This document shows, piece by piece, positions 45,701 to 57,252 of a stretch of DNA of 64,000 bases (positions are counted from its first letter, which is position 1; every line of letters begins with the position of its first letter). Under the pieces are notes generated by a model. The model had not been told where the DNA came from, made no database searches, and was given only the letters and a program-made list of their open reading frames with translations. The stretch is taken from the NCBI GenBank assembly GCA_028023455.1, contig JAQFVV010000976.1, forward strand, positions 1 to 64,000, given 5' to 3'. The translations under genes and the position numbers were made by a program. This DNA comes from Epiperipatus broadwayi (taxonomy: Eukaryota > Onychophora > Udeonychophora > Euonychophora > Peripatidae).

Positions 45701-46984
45701 AGAAACATTCACTATAAGGAAATTTAGATACTGTCTTAAATATATATATATTTATAAGATATATATTAATGGCTCAGGGTCAAGTTATAAAAATGATAGT
45801 TTAGTTATATATAGTTTAAATATTATGTTTTATAAATTTAAAAATAATATATATTTTATATGTTATATGTTAATATACATTCATAGATTATGGCTCTGAA
45901 GAAGGTTGCTGGTCAATCAAAACCATAACAAGGTTTTTTTATGAATAAATTTCTGCATTCTAAAAATTATATAAGAATGAAGTATTTGTTTAATCCACTA
46001 TATGATTCATTATTCTTAGTAGTATGGACTGGATAAATTTGTATAGAATATGAAATATCTTAGCAAGAAAGACTGAACCCAAATAATTCTACTCTTATAA
46101 ATCAACACAAGTCAATCATTGGGTAACAAATTCAGTTAGAAAAAGTATTTTATTTCACATTTTATGTAATTTGCTTCATGCTCTGTTTGTATGTATATAT
46201 TGGAAAAATTCAATGATGGTAATATTGCGTATACATGTTGTTATATAAGTATGATTTGTGCTACAAATGCATAAACACGCAAAGCTGCCTTTTTAAAATT
46301 CTTTATGTATTAAAACAATAATGCAAGTGTGGCTGAGTGCTTTCAAGCAACATAGCCCTCATAGTCATAGCCATATTGTAACTAATGAAACTAGTTAATC
46401 GCAATGCAAATTTATGCAAATGACTTTATGTATTTCATTCCATTCAGTTTTCACCCAGCAATGCAGCACAGCAGGGCATGATTGCAAGCCAAATGACCCT
46501 GTGGTTGCCTGTATAGAACATTTTTATACTTTTTGTATTGCAAAGACAAGTGTTATTTTTTATAATACTTACTTTTGGATTTCATTTGATTTAATATGGT
46601 AAAACCTATATATTCATATTAGGCAGTAAAAATTATTATTTTATCTGTCTACTTATCTCTCTATCTATATATTTAACTATATGTCTGTCTATCTAATTGT
46701 ATATCTACATATATATGTCCATCTATCTTGCAAATCTGACAAATATGATCCTTGTTGCGATGGAAGCCACTAATTTACTTGCATAACTGGAATAATTTTA
46801 GGATGTTGAGTTGTTTAAGTTTAAAAAGATTATTTTTTCCCATATTTACACTGAGATATGCATTAATCATATGATTGATTTTCATATATAATTACAAATG
46901 TATTAATTTTGTGAATGTTCCTCTTTTTTCTTTGAAAGTTAGATCTCTTACTATACTAAGTAATAACTGAAACACAGCCTTATT
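45701..46984. other. AT-rich DNA with degenerate (TCTA)n
   Basis: A (TCTA)n/(TCTG)n region lies at about 46640-46730. CTGAAGAAGGTTGCTGG near 45897 looks hammerhead-like at first but has no GAAA and no stem. Nothing else recognised. Confidence 0.4.
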
Positions 46985-47180
46985 ATATACCTGTGTCTAT
47001 ATATGTAATATATAGGATATATGAGCACAGACTTTCATACCACCCACCACTCTCCACTCTATGATTATTTATCTTTTCGACATATATGTGTTCAAGTGTA
47101 TCAGTGTTATGAGATAGAGTGGAGAGTGGTGGGTGGTGTGAAAGTCTGTGCTCATATACCCTATATATTACATAATAAGT
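46985..47180. mobile_element. Family C terminal block as a foldback, copy C9
   Basis: The terminal block 'ATATGAGCACAGACTTTCAT' to 'CACTCTCCACTCTATG' is followed after a short loop by its own inverted copy, 'AGAGTGGAGAGTGGTGGGTG' to 'GTGCTCATATACCC'. The ribozyme is absent. This is a snap-back product of one family C end. Confidence 0.65.
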
Positions 47181-47366
47181 AATGTTTTTCATATGCTACT
47201 GCATTTCTGGATTGGAAAATTCAATGGATCTTTGTTAAGCCAATAGATCTACCTGACATGAGCTCTATTATTTTACAATGAATTATTTTACTACAAACAT
47301 AAATTATATCTAAATTATTAAAACAATATTAAATCTGGTTTTAGATAACAAAGAAAGATATTTATA

Positions 47367-47680
47367 AAACAGGGAAAAACTCTCTATATGTATTGCCACT
47401 CAGCACAAGCCAGAGTAACCAATGGATGTCAGAAGGCTTGTGCATAAAATCCCCATCTAGTGCCTACTCAGACTAGTTTCTGACTTGTGCCACAAGCCGG
47501 AAATTAGTCTGGGGATATTGGATGAGTATACACTAGATGGGGATTTTATGCACAAGTCTTCTGGTATCTATGGATTACTCTGGCTTGCGCTGAGTGGCAA
47601 TACGTATAGAGTTTTGCCTGTTTTAATAACAGTTATAAGCAAGCATGGGGGGGGGGGGATCATGTGATGTTTATTGGCTT
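47367..47680. mobile_element. Family A foldback, copy A5
   Basis: Flanked by a 13-bp duplication AAAGATATTTATA / AAAGATGTTTATA (47354-47366, 47681-47693; one mismatch). It retains the full right end ATAAGCAAGCATGGGG...GATCATGTGATGTTTATTGG with a 12-base G-run. Two inverted ribozyme 3' halves meet at the centre (around 47462-47522). Confidence 0.75.
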
Positions 47681-48328
47681 AAAGATGTTTATAATAAAAT
47701 TGGTATCATCAGATTTTCAATGCTAACAATAAGGAAGCTGAATTAAATATGAGAAATACAACTTATCAATTTTATAAACTTGCATTTACAAAATCAACAA
47801 GCATGCTTTATATATTAGACAATATCATGTATAACTTGATATAATTTCTGGCTATTGTTTCCTGGTAAATATTAATACACTTTACACTAATATCATCTCA
47901 TTACAGTTGCATTATTAAAATATCTAAATCTCTTTAAGCTGTTTTTAGATATATACAATTAAATTAAATTAACTTTTTCAATATATATATTCCATTAAAC
48001 ATCCCTAAATATGTTCGTATTTTTATATAGACAGGTGCCAGTTAATCTTATATAACAATTATTGCTTTAAATAAATGAGTATGTTTACTCATGGATAAAC
48101 ACATTCAATACAATAAAGTCATATGCTGGGGAACTGGAATCTAAGAAAATGCATTTAAAGATGGTGTAATATTTTATATTACATAAATTTTCAAACAATT
48201 TTTTAAAGTAGAAAAAAATTCAATAACAAGATAAACATTTCATGAACTTTTTAGAATTCAGAATGGACAAGCATGATATAAATTCAGAATGATTTTGTTT
48301 TAATTGTTAATGCTAACTATAAAGCCAA

Positions 48329-48425
48329 GCGTTGGTGGCCTAGTGGTTAGCATAGCTGCCTTCTAAGCAGTTGGTCTGGGTTCGCTTTCCAGTCAACGCA
48401 TTTAACATATATATATATATATAAA
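48329..48425 (+). mobile_element. tRNA-derived SINE, copy 2
   Basis: AGCGTTGGTGGCCTAGTGGT carries an A-box-like D-arm; GGGTTCGCTTTCC at about 48378 matches a B box fairly well; tail AACATATATATATATATA. The best tRNA-like head among the four copies. Confidence 0.7.
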
Positions 48426-49357
48426 GAAATTTATAGTTGTAACATGTATTTTGTTAGAGATTTATTTCTCCTTAAACATTTGTCTAAATGTTTCGCATAA
48501 ATGATAATGGCGGAGGTGATAGAATATTATTTTCATTCTCAAATGTAGGAAGCAAGACGAAATCTCAGCTTGAAAACTTGAAAGGATTTGTTGTAGTCAA
48601 CCAATCATGTTGGGCCTCTAATGAAACTTATCAGCCAAGAAACTGCCTATACAATTTTGTTTATTAATAAATATATTGATATTTAATATTTTAGTATTGT
48701 TGTTACTTTTTAAATAAAATATTTGTGTCATTCTTAAATTTAATCTCTTAAAGGTCCTTCAAAGTTTAATTGTTTCTTTAATTTCTACTTTCTCTTCTGC
48801 TCAGAACTTTTTTATTTCATCAATTTATTTCATCATCAATCTATTTCACACATGGTTTCATTCTAGGTCTTTTATAAATTTTTGGGATCTAATTTAAAAC
48901 TTTAACTGTTAATTTATTATCATCTTTTCTAACAATATGACCAACCCAAATCCATTTCAGTCTTAATTTTTTCAATGATGGCAATGATATATTTATTTTC
49001 TTAACGTTGTATATTTTGTTTTTGATATCTTCTTATTACTCCTAACGTACATCTCTCCATACTTTGTTGAGACATATCTAGTCTCTGCATTACTTTTCTG
49101 TAAAGTGTTTAAGCCTCAGATTCTAAAGTAACAACTAGTAAAACACATCCATTAAAATTGTATTTATATATTGGACTAGGTCCATTATCTAATATAAGTA
49201 CTAAACATGACTGTATTTGGAATATTTAAACAAAGTTAAATCTTTCTAAAGTCATTAGAGTTGGAGTGTAGTGTGGATTGAAGTCTGTCCATTAAAGTAT
49301 GAAGATTGGCTATCTTAATATATATCTGAGCACTTATAACATATATGTGTAGAGATG

Positions 49358-49416
49358 GTAATCTGGACCAACTGATGATTGCTAGTTTAGCATGAAATAT
49401 GTATATTGGTGATTAC
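49358..49416 (+). ncRNA. Hammerhead ribozyme motif, array unit 1
   Basis: Outer stem I GTAATC/GATTAC and inner ACCAA/TTGGT pair perfectly around a TGG bulge. Core CTGATGA, stem II TTGCTAGTTTAGCAT (four pairs, U-U at the base), GAAA, stem III TA-TG-TA, then U and A. Only the 10.1-11.1 pair departs from consensus. Confidence 0.65.
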
Positions 49417-49830
49417 TTATCTTTTCAACATATGTGTGTTCGAGTGTATCAGTGTTATGAGATAGTGTGGAGAGTGATGTGTCATGTGAAAGTCTGTGCT
49501 CATATACCCTATATATTACATATATAGACATAGGTATATAATAAACCTGTGTTTCAGTTACTATATAGTAGAGATGTCTGCCCATCCCTTGTATATGTAT
49601 TAAAATGGATTATGTCCTGTACATGAGGGGTCAGATTGACCTTAAGTCAACATGGGTGTGACAAGAATCTCGGCCTCAGGGGGCTTTTGAGTGCTCCAGC
49701 ATCAGAATTTCAATTGGATGGATGGTTGAAGAGTTGGAGTGTGGAGTGAATTGAAGCCTGTCCATTAAAGTATAAAGATTGGCTATCTTAATATCTATTT
49801 GAGCACTTATAGCATATATGTGTAGAGATG

Positions 49831-49889
49831 GTAATCTGGACCAACTGATGATTGCTGGTTTAGCATGAAATACGGATATTAGTGATTAT
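49831..49889 (+). ncRNA. Hammerhead ribozyme motif, array unit 2
   Basis: GTAATC/GATTAT outer stem, ACCAA with TTAGT (one mismatch), CTGATGA, stem II TTGCTGGTTTAGCAT, GAAA, TACGGA in place of stem III (loosened). Core intact. Confidence 0.6.
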
Positions 49890-50295
49890 TTATCTTTCAA
49901 CATAGATGTGTTTGAGTGTATCAATGTTATGAGATAGTGTGGAGAGTGGTTGGTGGTGAGAAAGTCTGTGCTCATATACCCTATATATTACATATATAGA
50001 CATAGGTATATAATAAGCCTGTGTTTCAGTTATTATATAGTAGAAATGTCTGCCCATCCCTTGTACATGTATTAAAATGGATTATGTCCTGTACATGATG
50101 GGTCAGATTGACCTTAGGTCAACGTGGGTGTGATAAGAATCTCAGCCTCAGGCTGGCTTTTGAGCATTCCATCATCAGATTTTCAATTGAATGGATGGTT
50201 GGAATGTGGAGTGGATTGAAGCCTGTCCATTAAAGTATGAAGATTGGCTATCTTAATATATATCTGAGCACTTATAGCATATATGTGTAGAAATG

Positions 50296-50354
50296 GTAAT
50301 CTAGACTAACTGATGATTGCTGGTTTAGCATGAAATACTTATATTGGTGATTAT
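50296..50354 (+). ncRNA. Hammerhead ribozyme motif, array unit 3
   Basis: GTAATC/GATTAT outer stem, ACTAA with TTGGT (G-U allowed), CTGATGA, stem II TTGCTGGTTTAGCAT, GAAA, TACTTA stem III, then U and A. Core intact. Confidence 0.6.
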
Positions 50355-50856
50355 TTATATTTTCAACATATATGTGTTCAGTATATCAATGTTATGAGAT
50401 AGTGTGGAGAGTGGTGGGTGGAGTGAAAGTCTGTGCTCATATACTCTATATATTACATATATATATACATAGGTATATAATAACCCTGTGTTTCAGTTAC
50501 TAAAGTCATTCAATTATTAGATGATGGAAATAATCCAATATATAAACACAGCTAAAATACCATCATCACAAACCTTCCGAAAACACATCTATTAAAAAAA
50601 TTTTTTTTAAACTCGTAAGCCTATTTCATTTAAAATTAAAAATTCTTCCTACCAAAGGTACTCTGTCCAAATTTAATTCTATGATTAATTTTATTCATTA
50701 TGTTTCCATCTGTTTTATAATTTGAACAAATATTTGTAATTGTGATCTTCTTTTAATTCATGATTATTAATCGTTACTTTCTTTTTCTGATAACAGCTGT
50801 TGAACATGAATTTAGTCGTTTTAGATATTTATCTTTAAACCTACTTTCTTATTTTT

Positions 50857-50956
50857 TTTCCATGTGTCAAAGCATCACCCGGGAAGTGAACCCGCAAACC
50901 TGGAACAACTGCTTTGTAAGGCAGCTTTGCTGACCACTCAACCACCAATGCCTGAC
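50857..50956 (-). mobile_element. tRNA-derived SINE, copy 3, inside RTE LINE
   Basis: Minus strand: head GGCATTGGTGGTTGAGTGGT (A box), GCGGGTTCACTTCCCGG (B box), tail GACACATGG plus A-run. Perfect 18-bp target duplication ACCTACTTTCTTATTTTT (50839-50856 and 50957-50974). Length and duplication are typical of LINE-driven retroposition. Confidence 0.85.
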
Positions 50957-51428
50957 ACCTACTTTCTTATTTTTATCAGATAATTTTTGCAACATTTTCT
51001 AAAACCCTGAACACTCATATCATCCGTAAAATTGAGATGATTTAAATAATCTGCATATAATTATATTCCCTTAACTTTCCATTTTAATTCGCAAAATACT
51101 TTTTGTGAAGCTATTATAAATATTTTAGAGATAAGAATCACTCTGTTGTACAACCTTTCCAATGTTAGTTTTTTTAGTGTCACTGTGAATTCTAATCACT
51201 GATGTTGCATTCTGATGAATATTCTTCAGAATATAATGATAATATTCCTCGTCTATATCTTGATCATTCAAAGCTTTAATCATTGTAGAAATGCCTATAG
51301 AACCAAATGTCATTTCAGACACTAGAAATCCGAAGCATAATATTTAATTATATTTACTGATTATTTCTATAACTTCTTCAATACTCAGATGGGATGCACT
51401 GCACTAAACCATTTTTAAAGACAACTTG

Positions 51429-51642
51429 GTTTTCACATGATCACTATTTCTTATGCTAGCATATTACTGTTCTTAAAACAGGCAAAACTCTCACTGACGA
51501 AGGCCACAAGCCAGAAACTAGTCTGAGGATATTATATGAATAGGCACTAGATAGGGATTTTATGCACAAGCCTTCTGGAATCCATTGATTACTCTGGTTG
51601 GCACTGAGTGGCACTACTGTATGGAGAGTTTTGCCTGTTTTA
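51429..51642. mobile_element. Family A element, copy A6, inside RTE LINE
   Basis: 8-bp duplication ACAACTTG (51421-51428 and 51643-51650). Left end TCACATGATCACTATTTC. The ribozyme segment is CTGACGA, AGGCCACAAGCCA, GAAA, CTAGTC, TGAGGATA (51487-51534), with a shortened 5' arm. Removing the element restores LEEQVVFKNG-like LINE reading, confirming the insertion point. Confidence 0.8.
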
Positions 51643-52900
51643 ACAACTTGTTCTTCAAGTTGGTTAAAATCTAACATTCATAGTAGAAAAGTTGTAATTA
51701 TTTTGTGGAAATATTTAGTATAAAACTGATTGAAGACTGACAGGTCTATAATTTCTAATACCTTTTTTATCCCATTTCTTAATTGGCAATATATTGCTGC
51801 ATTTTTCCAATCATTTAGTACGTTTTTCATTTAGACATTAGCTGTGTAACGTTGCTAACAATTTTTTAATATTTTTACCTACTTCTTTTAAAATATCAAT
51901 AATAATGCCTTTATTTTCTAAAGCACTTTTATTCTTTATATTTAATTGAATGTCTTATTTTTGCATTTAAAATTCTAACAATTCAGATGAGACAATAACG
52001 GAAAAGTATATTTTCTTATACTTTATTACTGTATAATTTTTATAGAATTTTTCCACACATTTCCTGATGTCATCACTTTTTGCCATCTTTTTTTAATGCA
52101 AAAGCAATTTTTGTTTCAGTATCAAAATGATGTTATACACTTTTGATCCTTTTATTTTCTTCTATTGCTTCCTTTACCAATTCACAATATTTTTAAATGT
52201 TATTATTAACTTGTTTTCATTATAAAATTCTAGATATTCATTTTTTTTTCTTAATGGATCATTAAAAAAAAAAATTTGTTTTCTTTCATTTTCTCATACA
52301 TTGTGTTGTTGCAGTAGAAAATGCACTGGTAAAATGCTATTTTTTGCTAGATATGTTTTATGTAGTTTTTAATAGAGTATGCATTTACCTTCTTATTGAT
52401 TTTTTATTGAGTCTTAATCATCTTCAACATCTGCTGAAATTTTCAAATGATTTTATTCTAAATTAATATTATATATTAAGAATATTAACTGTTAACACTG
52501 TTTTTAAATAGTTTTCATCTTTCTAGTTTGCATCAACACATATTTTATATTCCATTAATTTATGATCATTTCCTGTGTTGAATCTATTGCAAACATTACA
52601 ATCTTGAAATATATATTTTCTCTTAGTTAAAGTATAATCCAAATCTGATCTATCATCATTTGGCTGCTTCCATGTAATTTATCTTTAGCACACTTCTCAA
52701 AAAAATTCTTATTATTGACTTTTCTTTTTCTATGAACTATGCTAATCTACTTATCTCTCTCCTTTCTATGATTGTAATCAAATTTATTCATAGCATTTTC
52801 ATATATCAATTGTCTCCCAATTTTGTTATTAAATGCTACCATAATAACTATAAAATGTTGTTTAGTCTGATCAAAAGCATTTTATTCATTTTATTAAAAG

Positions 52901-54149
52901 TGAGCATTCAAAACATGAAAGTAATCTAAAACAAAGAATATTAATTTTGCAAACAAATAAAGACAAAAAAAAAAAAACAGAAATAATCAAAACCAATGAC
53001 ATTATCTTAGCACTTAGGATAAAAATATATCTAACAAAAAATATTTTCCATCAAATCTGGATAAATTTAAGGCAACTTTTGCTAAAAAATAAATTCAAAA
53101 CTTTTAAATATTATTTCAAATATTAATAAAAAATCAACTTTTAATTAAAAAATAATACTAAAAAGAAAGTTATTGAAAATGGTGTTTTCTATTTAACTTT
53201 AGTATATCTTCAATTGATTTATTTTCCATTACAAAGCAAATGTATTCAAATAAATTCTAAATATAAACATCATGTATTAAAAAACAAATATTTAATAGTT
53301 TTACAAAAAATTAAAAAAATGTATGTGAACTTGTTTTTCTGTTTTTACAATACCCAACAAAAATCTATGTTGCACAAACACATTAGTTTTACTTTATTAT
53401 CAACAGAAATTGGATACAGTCTTAAAAGTTTTCATTTTTAGATTATTGATAGATGTTGTCATTTAAGTATTTTATTGGTAATTAAAATCTTAGTCAATTA
53501 AAGAGTTCCAAACATTAAAATCATCCAGAATCTTTTTAAGTTACTAGGCATAAAACAATCACAATGAATTCCTGCCACTGAGAGCACTTTGAAAACAATT
53601 GCATAAATGCCATGTAAAAAACATTTAATACAAATCACAAATGTTTTGATTTCAACCATCATACAGAATTTTGTGCAAAGAAAACAATACTATTTATTCA
53701 CATTATGTTATATCGAGTGACTGATGCAATCTTATGTAAGCACATTTTTACCAGTTCTTCTTAATTAATTTTGAATGTAGAAAATCATAAATGTTTTATT
53801 TTTGAAAATCATTACTTCTTTATAAAAATGTATAACATTTAAGTTTCCATTGTAAAAAAATATATTTGTTTCATTTGCTATTGAAAATAAAGTTTTAGTT
53901 TGTTCATTTAATTTTTTTTATAAAAAATATATTACAGATATAAAAACAATCATTGTAGGGTGTTTTTTTTTTTAATATCTACTAAAGAGTTAGCAATTGG
54001 TCATTAAAAATACTGCAGTATTACATCTTTTATTTATTATTGAAAGCACACCTTTAGCATGAAATCATAATTTCTTTGTTTGTAGGTAATGCAAGCAGTA
54101 AAAATTTAATACAGCTTAAAAACTCATTTGATTTCTTTACAAAAATATA
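52901..54149. other. AT-rich DNA, nothing recognised
   Basis: Poly-A run near 52966-52978 and poly-T runs. A 75-codon chance frame at 53214-53441 has no features. Possible decayed LINE 5' sequence near 52930-53100 could not be confirmed. Confidence 0.4.
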
Positions 54150-54510
54150 TTAGAACTGAAACACCCAAGCTTTTTATATACCTGTGTTTATATATGTAAT
54201 ATATAGGGTATATGAGCACAAACTATCACACAACCCACCACTCTCCACACTATCTCATAACACTGATACACTTGAACACATATATGTTGAAAAGATAAAT
54301 AATCATCAATATTTCATGCTAAACCAGCAATCATCAGTTGGTCCAGATTACCATCTCTACAAATATATGCCATAAGAGCTCAGATATATATTAAGGTAGC
54401 CAATCCTCATACTTTAATGGACAGGCTTCAATCTACTCCACACTCTAACTCTTCAACTGTCCATTCAATTGAAAATCTGATGATGGAATGCTCAAAGACC
54501 ACCCTAATAT
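54150..54510 (-). mobile_element. Family C repeat, copy C11
   Basis: Near-complete minus-sense unit from 'AGAACTGAAACACCC' and 'GGGTATATGAGCACAAACTA' to 'AATCTGATGATGGAATGCTC'. Same subfamily as the tandem array. Ribozyme at 54299-54351. Confidence 0.7.
54299..54351 (-). ncRNA. Hammerhead motif, family C copy C11 (stem III deleted)
   Basis: Minus strand: GTAATC, ACCAA, CTGATGA, stem II TTGCTGGTTTAGCAT and GAAA are present, but about six bases of stem III/cleavage region are missing compared with other copies, so it is predicted inactive. Confidence 0.5.
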
Positions 54511-54530
54511 GTGGTTCTTTTTTTTTTAAT

Positions 54531-55856
54531 GCCAGCTTAAGGAGTGACGAACTGACAATAGAAACTATTTCCTTTTCATTTTTTAATTTAATGAAAATAA
54601 AATTTTAAAGTACAATAGCAACATTTTATTTTCCATATAGTATTTAGATTTTAATCTGATTTTTTTAACAACTTAACTTTTTCATCAATGTGTGTGCATG
54701 CTAGAAAATTGTAGTAGTCTGAATGAAGCATTGTAATATGTTAGGATTTGAAAAATAAATGGATTTGAATATGCAGTCTGGATTAATGGTAGTGTACTTA
54801 TAAATATAATGAAAAAACTAACAATTAATAATTTAAATTAAAAATTTAGCTATAACACATAATTTTCAATATATAAAACATAAATATTGTATTATTTATA
54901 AATTTAATTGCAAAAAAATATATGATACCTAGAAAAATAAAGTTCCAAGCTTTGGCTATAAATTACAATTTCTAATCGATAAAAATTCTACCATCTTTTG
55001 TGAAGTGAAAATAATAAATAAGTAAATTTTTGAATTCGAATTATTTAACTAGTGTCAATTACTGTTTTATTTTCATTATACATAAAAAGTATTATATATA
55101 GAAACTATTATTTAAAATTTGTATTATTCTAAAAATTAATTTATTGATATATGTATGTCTGTAGATATGTAATTTGGAATTTCCAATTTTTTTAATGTTT
55201 AAATTTTTTTAGAAGTTTTAGTATGGAATTGATAATGGAAAAGATTTAATTATGATTAAAAGTACAAATGTTTTTCAATTTTTACACAATTACTACATAT
55301 CATGTTTATTTTCGAGTTAATTTTCATTTTTTCTTTGTTGTTAATTCTGAAGATAACCAATGTAGTTTAATCAAAATATTATTTATAATCATAATAAATT
55401 TTCTAGTAAAAAAAAGAATTAAGTATTGTTTTCTTTATAACTTATGAATATATATATATATGTATGTGATGTGCTTTACTTGATTGTTAATATTGAAGGT
55501 TCAAATTAGCCATTAATGCCCATCACACTGATTTCAATTGATTGTCTTTTGCCCATATAATTCATATATAGAACATTCTGTTACATTTGTAATACAATTC
55601 CTACTAATCGTGCACACACGAATCTATATATTTGAGTTCTGAATTACATATAAAAGTAAGGTCAACTATATAAACAATAAGTAGTATAACTACAAATCAT
55701 TTTGCTTTTGAGTTACTCCAATATGTGAAGAAACGAGAGCAGTTTTTTTTTATAGAAATAACATTTATTTGTCGGAAATTTGATTAATTATTGACATAAC
55801 TAAGCAAAAACACTTGATTTTAATTACTATACTAAATAAAACTAAACTTTCCAACT
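54531..55856. other. AT-rich DNA, nothing recognised
   Basis: A short (TA)n run lies near 55448-55461. No domain, exon-like island or named repeat. Confidence 0.4.
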
Positions 55857-56025
55857 ATTACCAGACTTTAAGCCAATAAACATCACATGACCACCACCTC
55901 TTATGCTTGTGTATAACTTGTTAAAACAGGCAAAACTCACTATACATATTGCCACACACAGTAAGCTAGAGTAATCAATGAATGCCAGAAGGCTTGTGCA
56001 TAAAATACTCATCTAGTGCCTACTC

Positions 56026-56082
56026 ATCCAATATCCCGAGGTTAGTTTCAGGCTTGTGGCATTCGTCAGTGAGGCCTTGGAT
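56026..56082 (-). ncRNA. Hammerhead motif, family A copy A7 left
   Basis: Minus strand: ATCCAA/TTGGAT outer stem; core CTGACGA; stem II ATGCCACAAGCCT, in which A10.1-U11.1 can pair, unlike other copies; GAAA; CTAACC where others have CTAGTC, so the required U16.1 is lost. Confidence 0.5.
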
Positions 56083-56237
56083 CTGAGAGCACTGCATCTA
56101 GATCTTAGGATCTATGTGCAGTGCTCTCAGATTCAAGGCTCCTCACTGACGAAGATCTAGATGAAGAGCTCTCAGATCCAAGGCTCCTCACTGATGAAGG
56201 CCACAAGCCAGAGAAGATCTGGGTGCAGTGCTCTCAG

Positions 56238-56296
56238 ATCCAAGGCTCCTCACTGATGAAGGTCACAAGCCAGAAACTAGTCTGGGAATATTGGAT
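56238..56296 (+). ncRNA. Hammerhead motif, family A copy A7 right
   Basis: Plus strand: ATCCAA/TTGGAT outer stem I, GGC and TA bulges, TCCTCA with TGGGAA (partly paired), core CTGATGA, stem II AGGTCACAAGCCA with an A-A mismatch at its base, GAAA, CTAG, then GUC cleavage triplet. Confidence 0.55.
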
Positions 56297-56411
56297 GAGT
56301 AGGCACTAGATGGGGATTTTATGCTCAAGCCTTCTGGCATCCATTGATTACTCTAGCTTGCTGTGTGTGGCAATACGTATAGTTAGTTTTGCCTGTTTTA
56401 TTACCAGACTT

Positions 56412-57240
56412 CTAAGTTATTAAAACTTTTGTTTATTATCCAGTTTATAACTAAACTTACAGACAAAACTTAAAAAAAAAAAAATCATGTTTATTTTTAT
56501 CACATCGTACATAAATTCACAATACTTTTAATAGTAAAAGTTCGTTCTAAGAAATAAATTTTAATATTTTAATATTAATTTTAAAACAGTGAATTAGAAA
56601 TTGTAAAAATATTTAAATTCAAGACGAAAAATTAAAATTATTGATTTTAATATTTTTATGGAAGATTTAATTGCATAAAGTTTTTGTTAATACGTGACAG
56701 TAGTTTTAATCCAATAAACCCATTTATTTCCTAATCGATAATATTGATTAAACTTTTAAAATTCTATTTGATTTTACAAAAAATTAAACAGATGTTGTCG
56801 TCACCTTTTAAAAAAAGGTAAAGCTGAAAAATGATTTTCCAATTTTATCCACTAGGACAGCTAATATTAAGTATGATAATAAACTTTTGCTACACAATAA
56901 AAATCAATTTTGATTATTTTATTTATTTTTGCCTTTGTAAAAGAGTAATAAATCATCTAAAATAATGTTTCTAACAATATTTGTCGAGCAAATGGAGCTA
57001 AAGTTTTTTTTTTTTTCAATAATATATTTCTAGTGAATATTGTAAAACTTTGAGTTAATTTAAAATGATCAAGAATTTGAAAATTTATTAAGACACTATA
57101 AAAAAGTTAATAAAACATGAAAAATTATGGAATTTTATATTCTTAAAAAAATAATTATATTAGCTTAAAGTCTTAACTTTCTAAATGAAAAATAAAAAAA
57201 ATGATTTAGTTGAACCTAGAGCAGTTACTATATCAATAAC
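56412..57240. other. AT-rich DNA, nothing recognised
   Basis: Only poly-A/T runs; no domain or named repeat. Confidence 0.4.
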
Positions 57241-57252
57241 CACTCAACAAAT

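Larger units (their letters stand above)
49257..50499 (+). mobile_element. Family C tandem retrozyme array, about 2.6 units
   Basis: Units of about 470 bp start near 49258, 49731 and 50195 (GTTGGAGTGTGGAGTG-type block), each with one hammerhead (49358, 49831, 50296). The array is bracketed by a perfect 11-bp duplication CTAAAGTCATT (49246-49256 and 50500-50510) in the RTE pseudogene. Direct tandem units, one self-cleaving motif each, no ORF and a short target duplication together match the described structure of metazoan retrozymes. Confidence 0.85.
48745..52900 (-). pseudogene. RTE-like LINE, endonuclease plus RT, broken and with three insertions
   Basis: Minus strand, 5' to 3': endonuclease pieces VAFNNKIGRQL (GDFNAKIG motif), FDYNHRKERDK, and DRSDLDYTLTKRKYIF followed by NTGNDHKLM (GSDHR motif). 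Then IRNYRPVSLQSV, typical of RTE RT; LCFGFLVSEMTFGSIGIST; DEEYYHYILKNIHQNATSVI; VTINNHELKEDHNYKYL; and a C-terminal RLDMSQQSMERCTLGVIRRY. Total length without insertions is about 2.6 kb, close to an RTE body. Many frameshifts and stops make it inactive. Insertions: C array (49257-50499), SINE (50857-50956), A6 (51429-51642), each with its own target duplication. Confidence 0.8.
55869..56399. mobile_element. Family A foldback, copy A7 (longest)
   Basis: 12-bp duplication ATTACCAGACTT (55857-55868 and 56400-56411). It keeps the extreme end TAAGCCAATAAACATCACAT. Left arm is minus sense with a ribozyme at 56026-56082; the right arm is plus sense with one at 56238-56296. Between them, the 5' part of the ribozyme unit (CTCTCAGATCCAAGGCTCCT) is repeated three times, like collapsed tandem units. 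Confidence 0.85.

Noticed and set aside
45890-45940. CTGAAGAAGG...AAAACC as a Penelope-type hammerhead
   Set aside because: GAAA is missing and stem II does not form.
55857-56411. Family A as a hAT-type MITE (8-bp duplications in two copies)
   Set aside because: Other copies have 11-13 bp duplications and a central hammerhead, which do not fit a fixed 8-bp hAT footprint.
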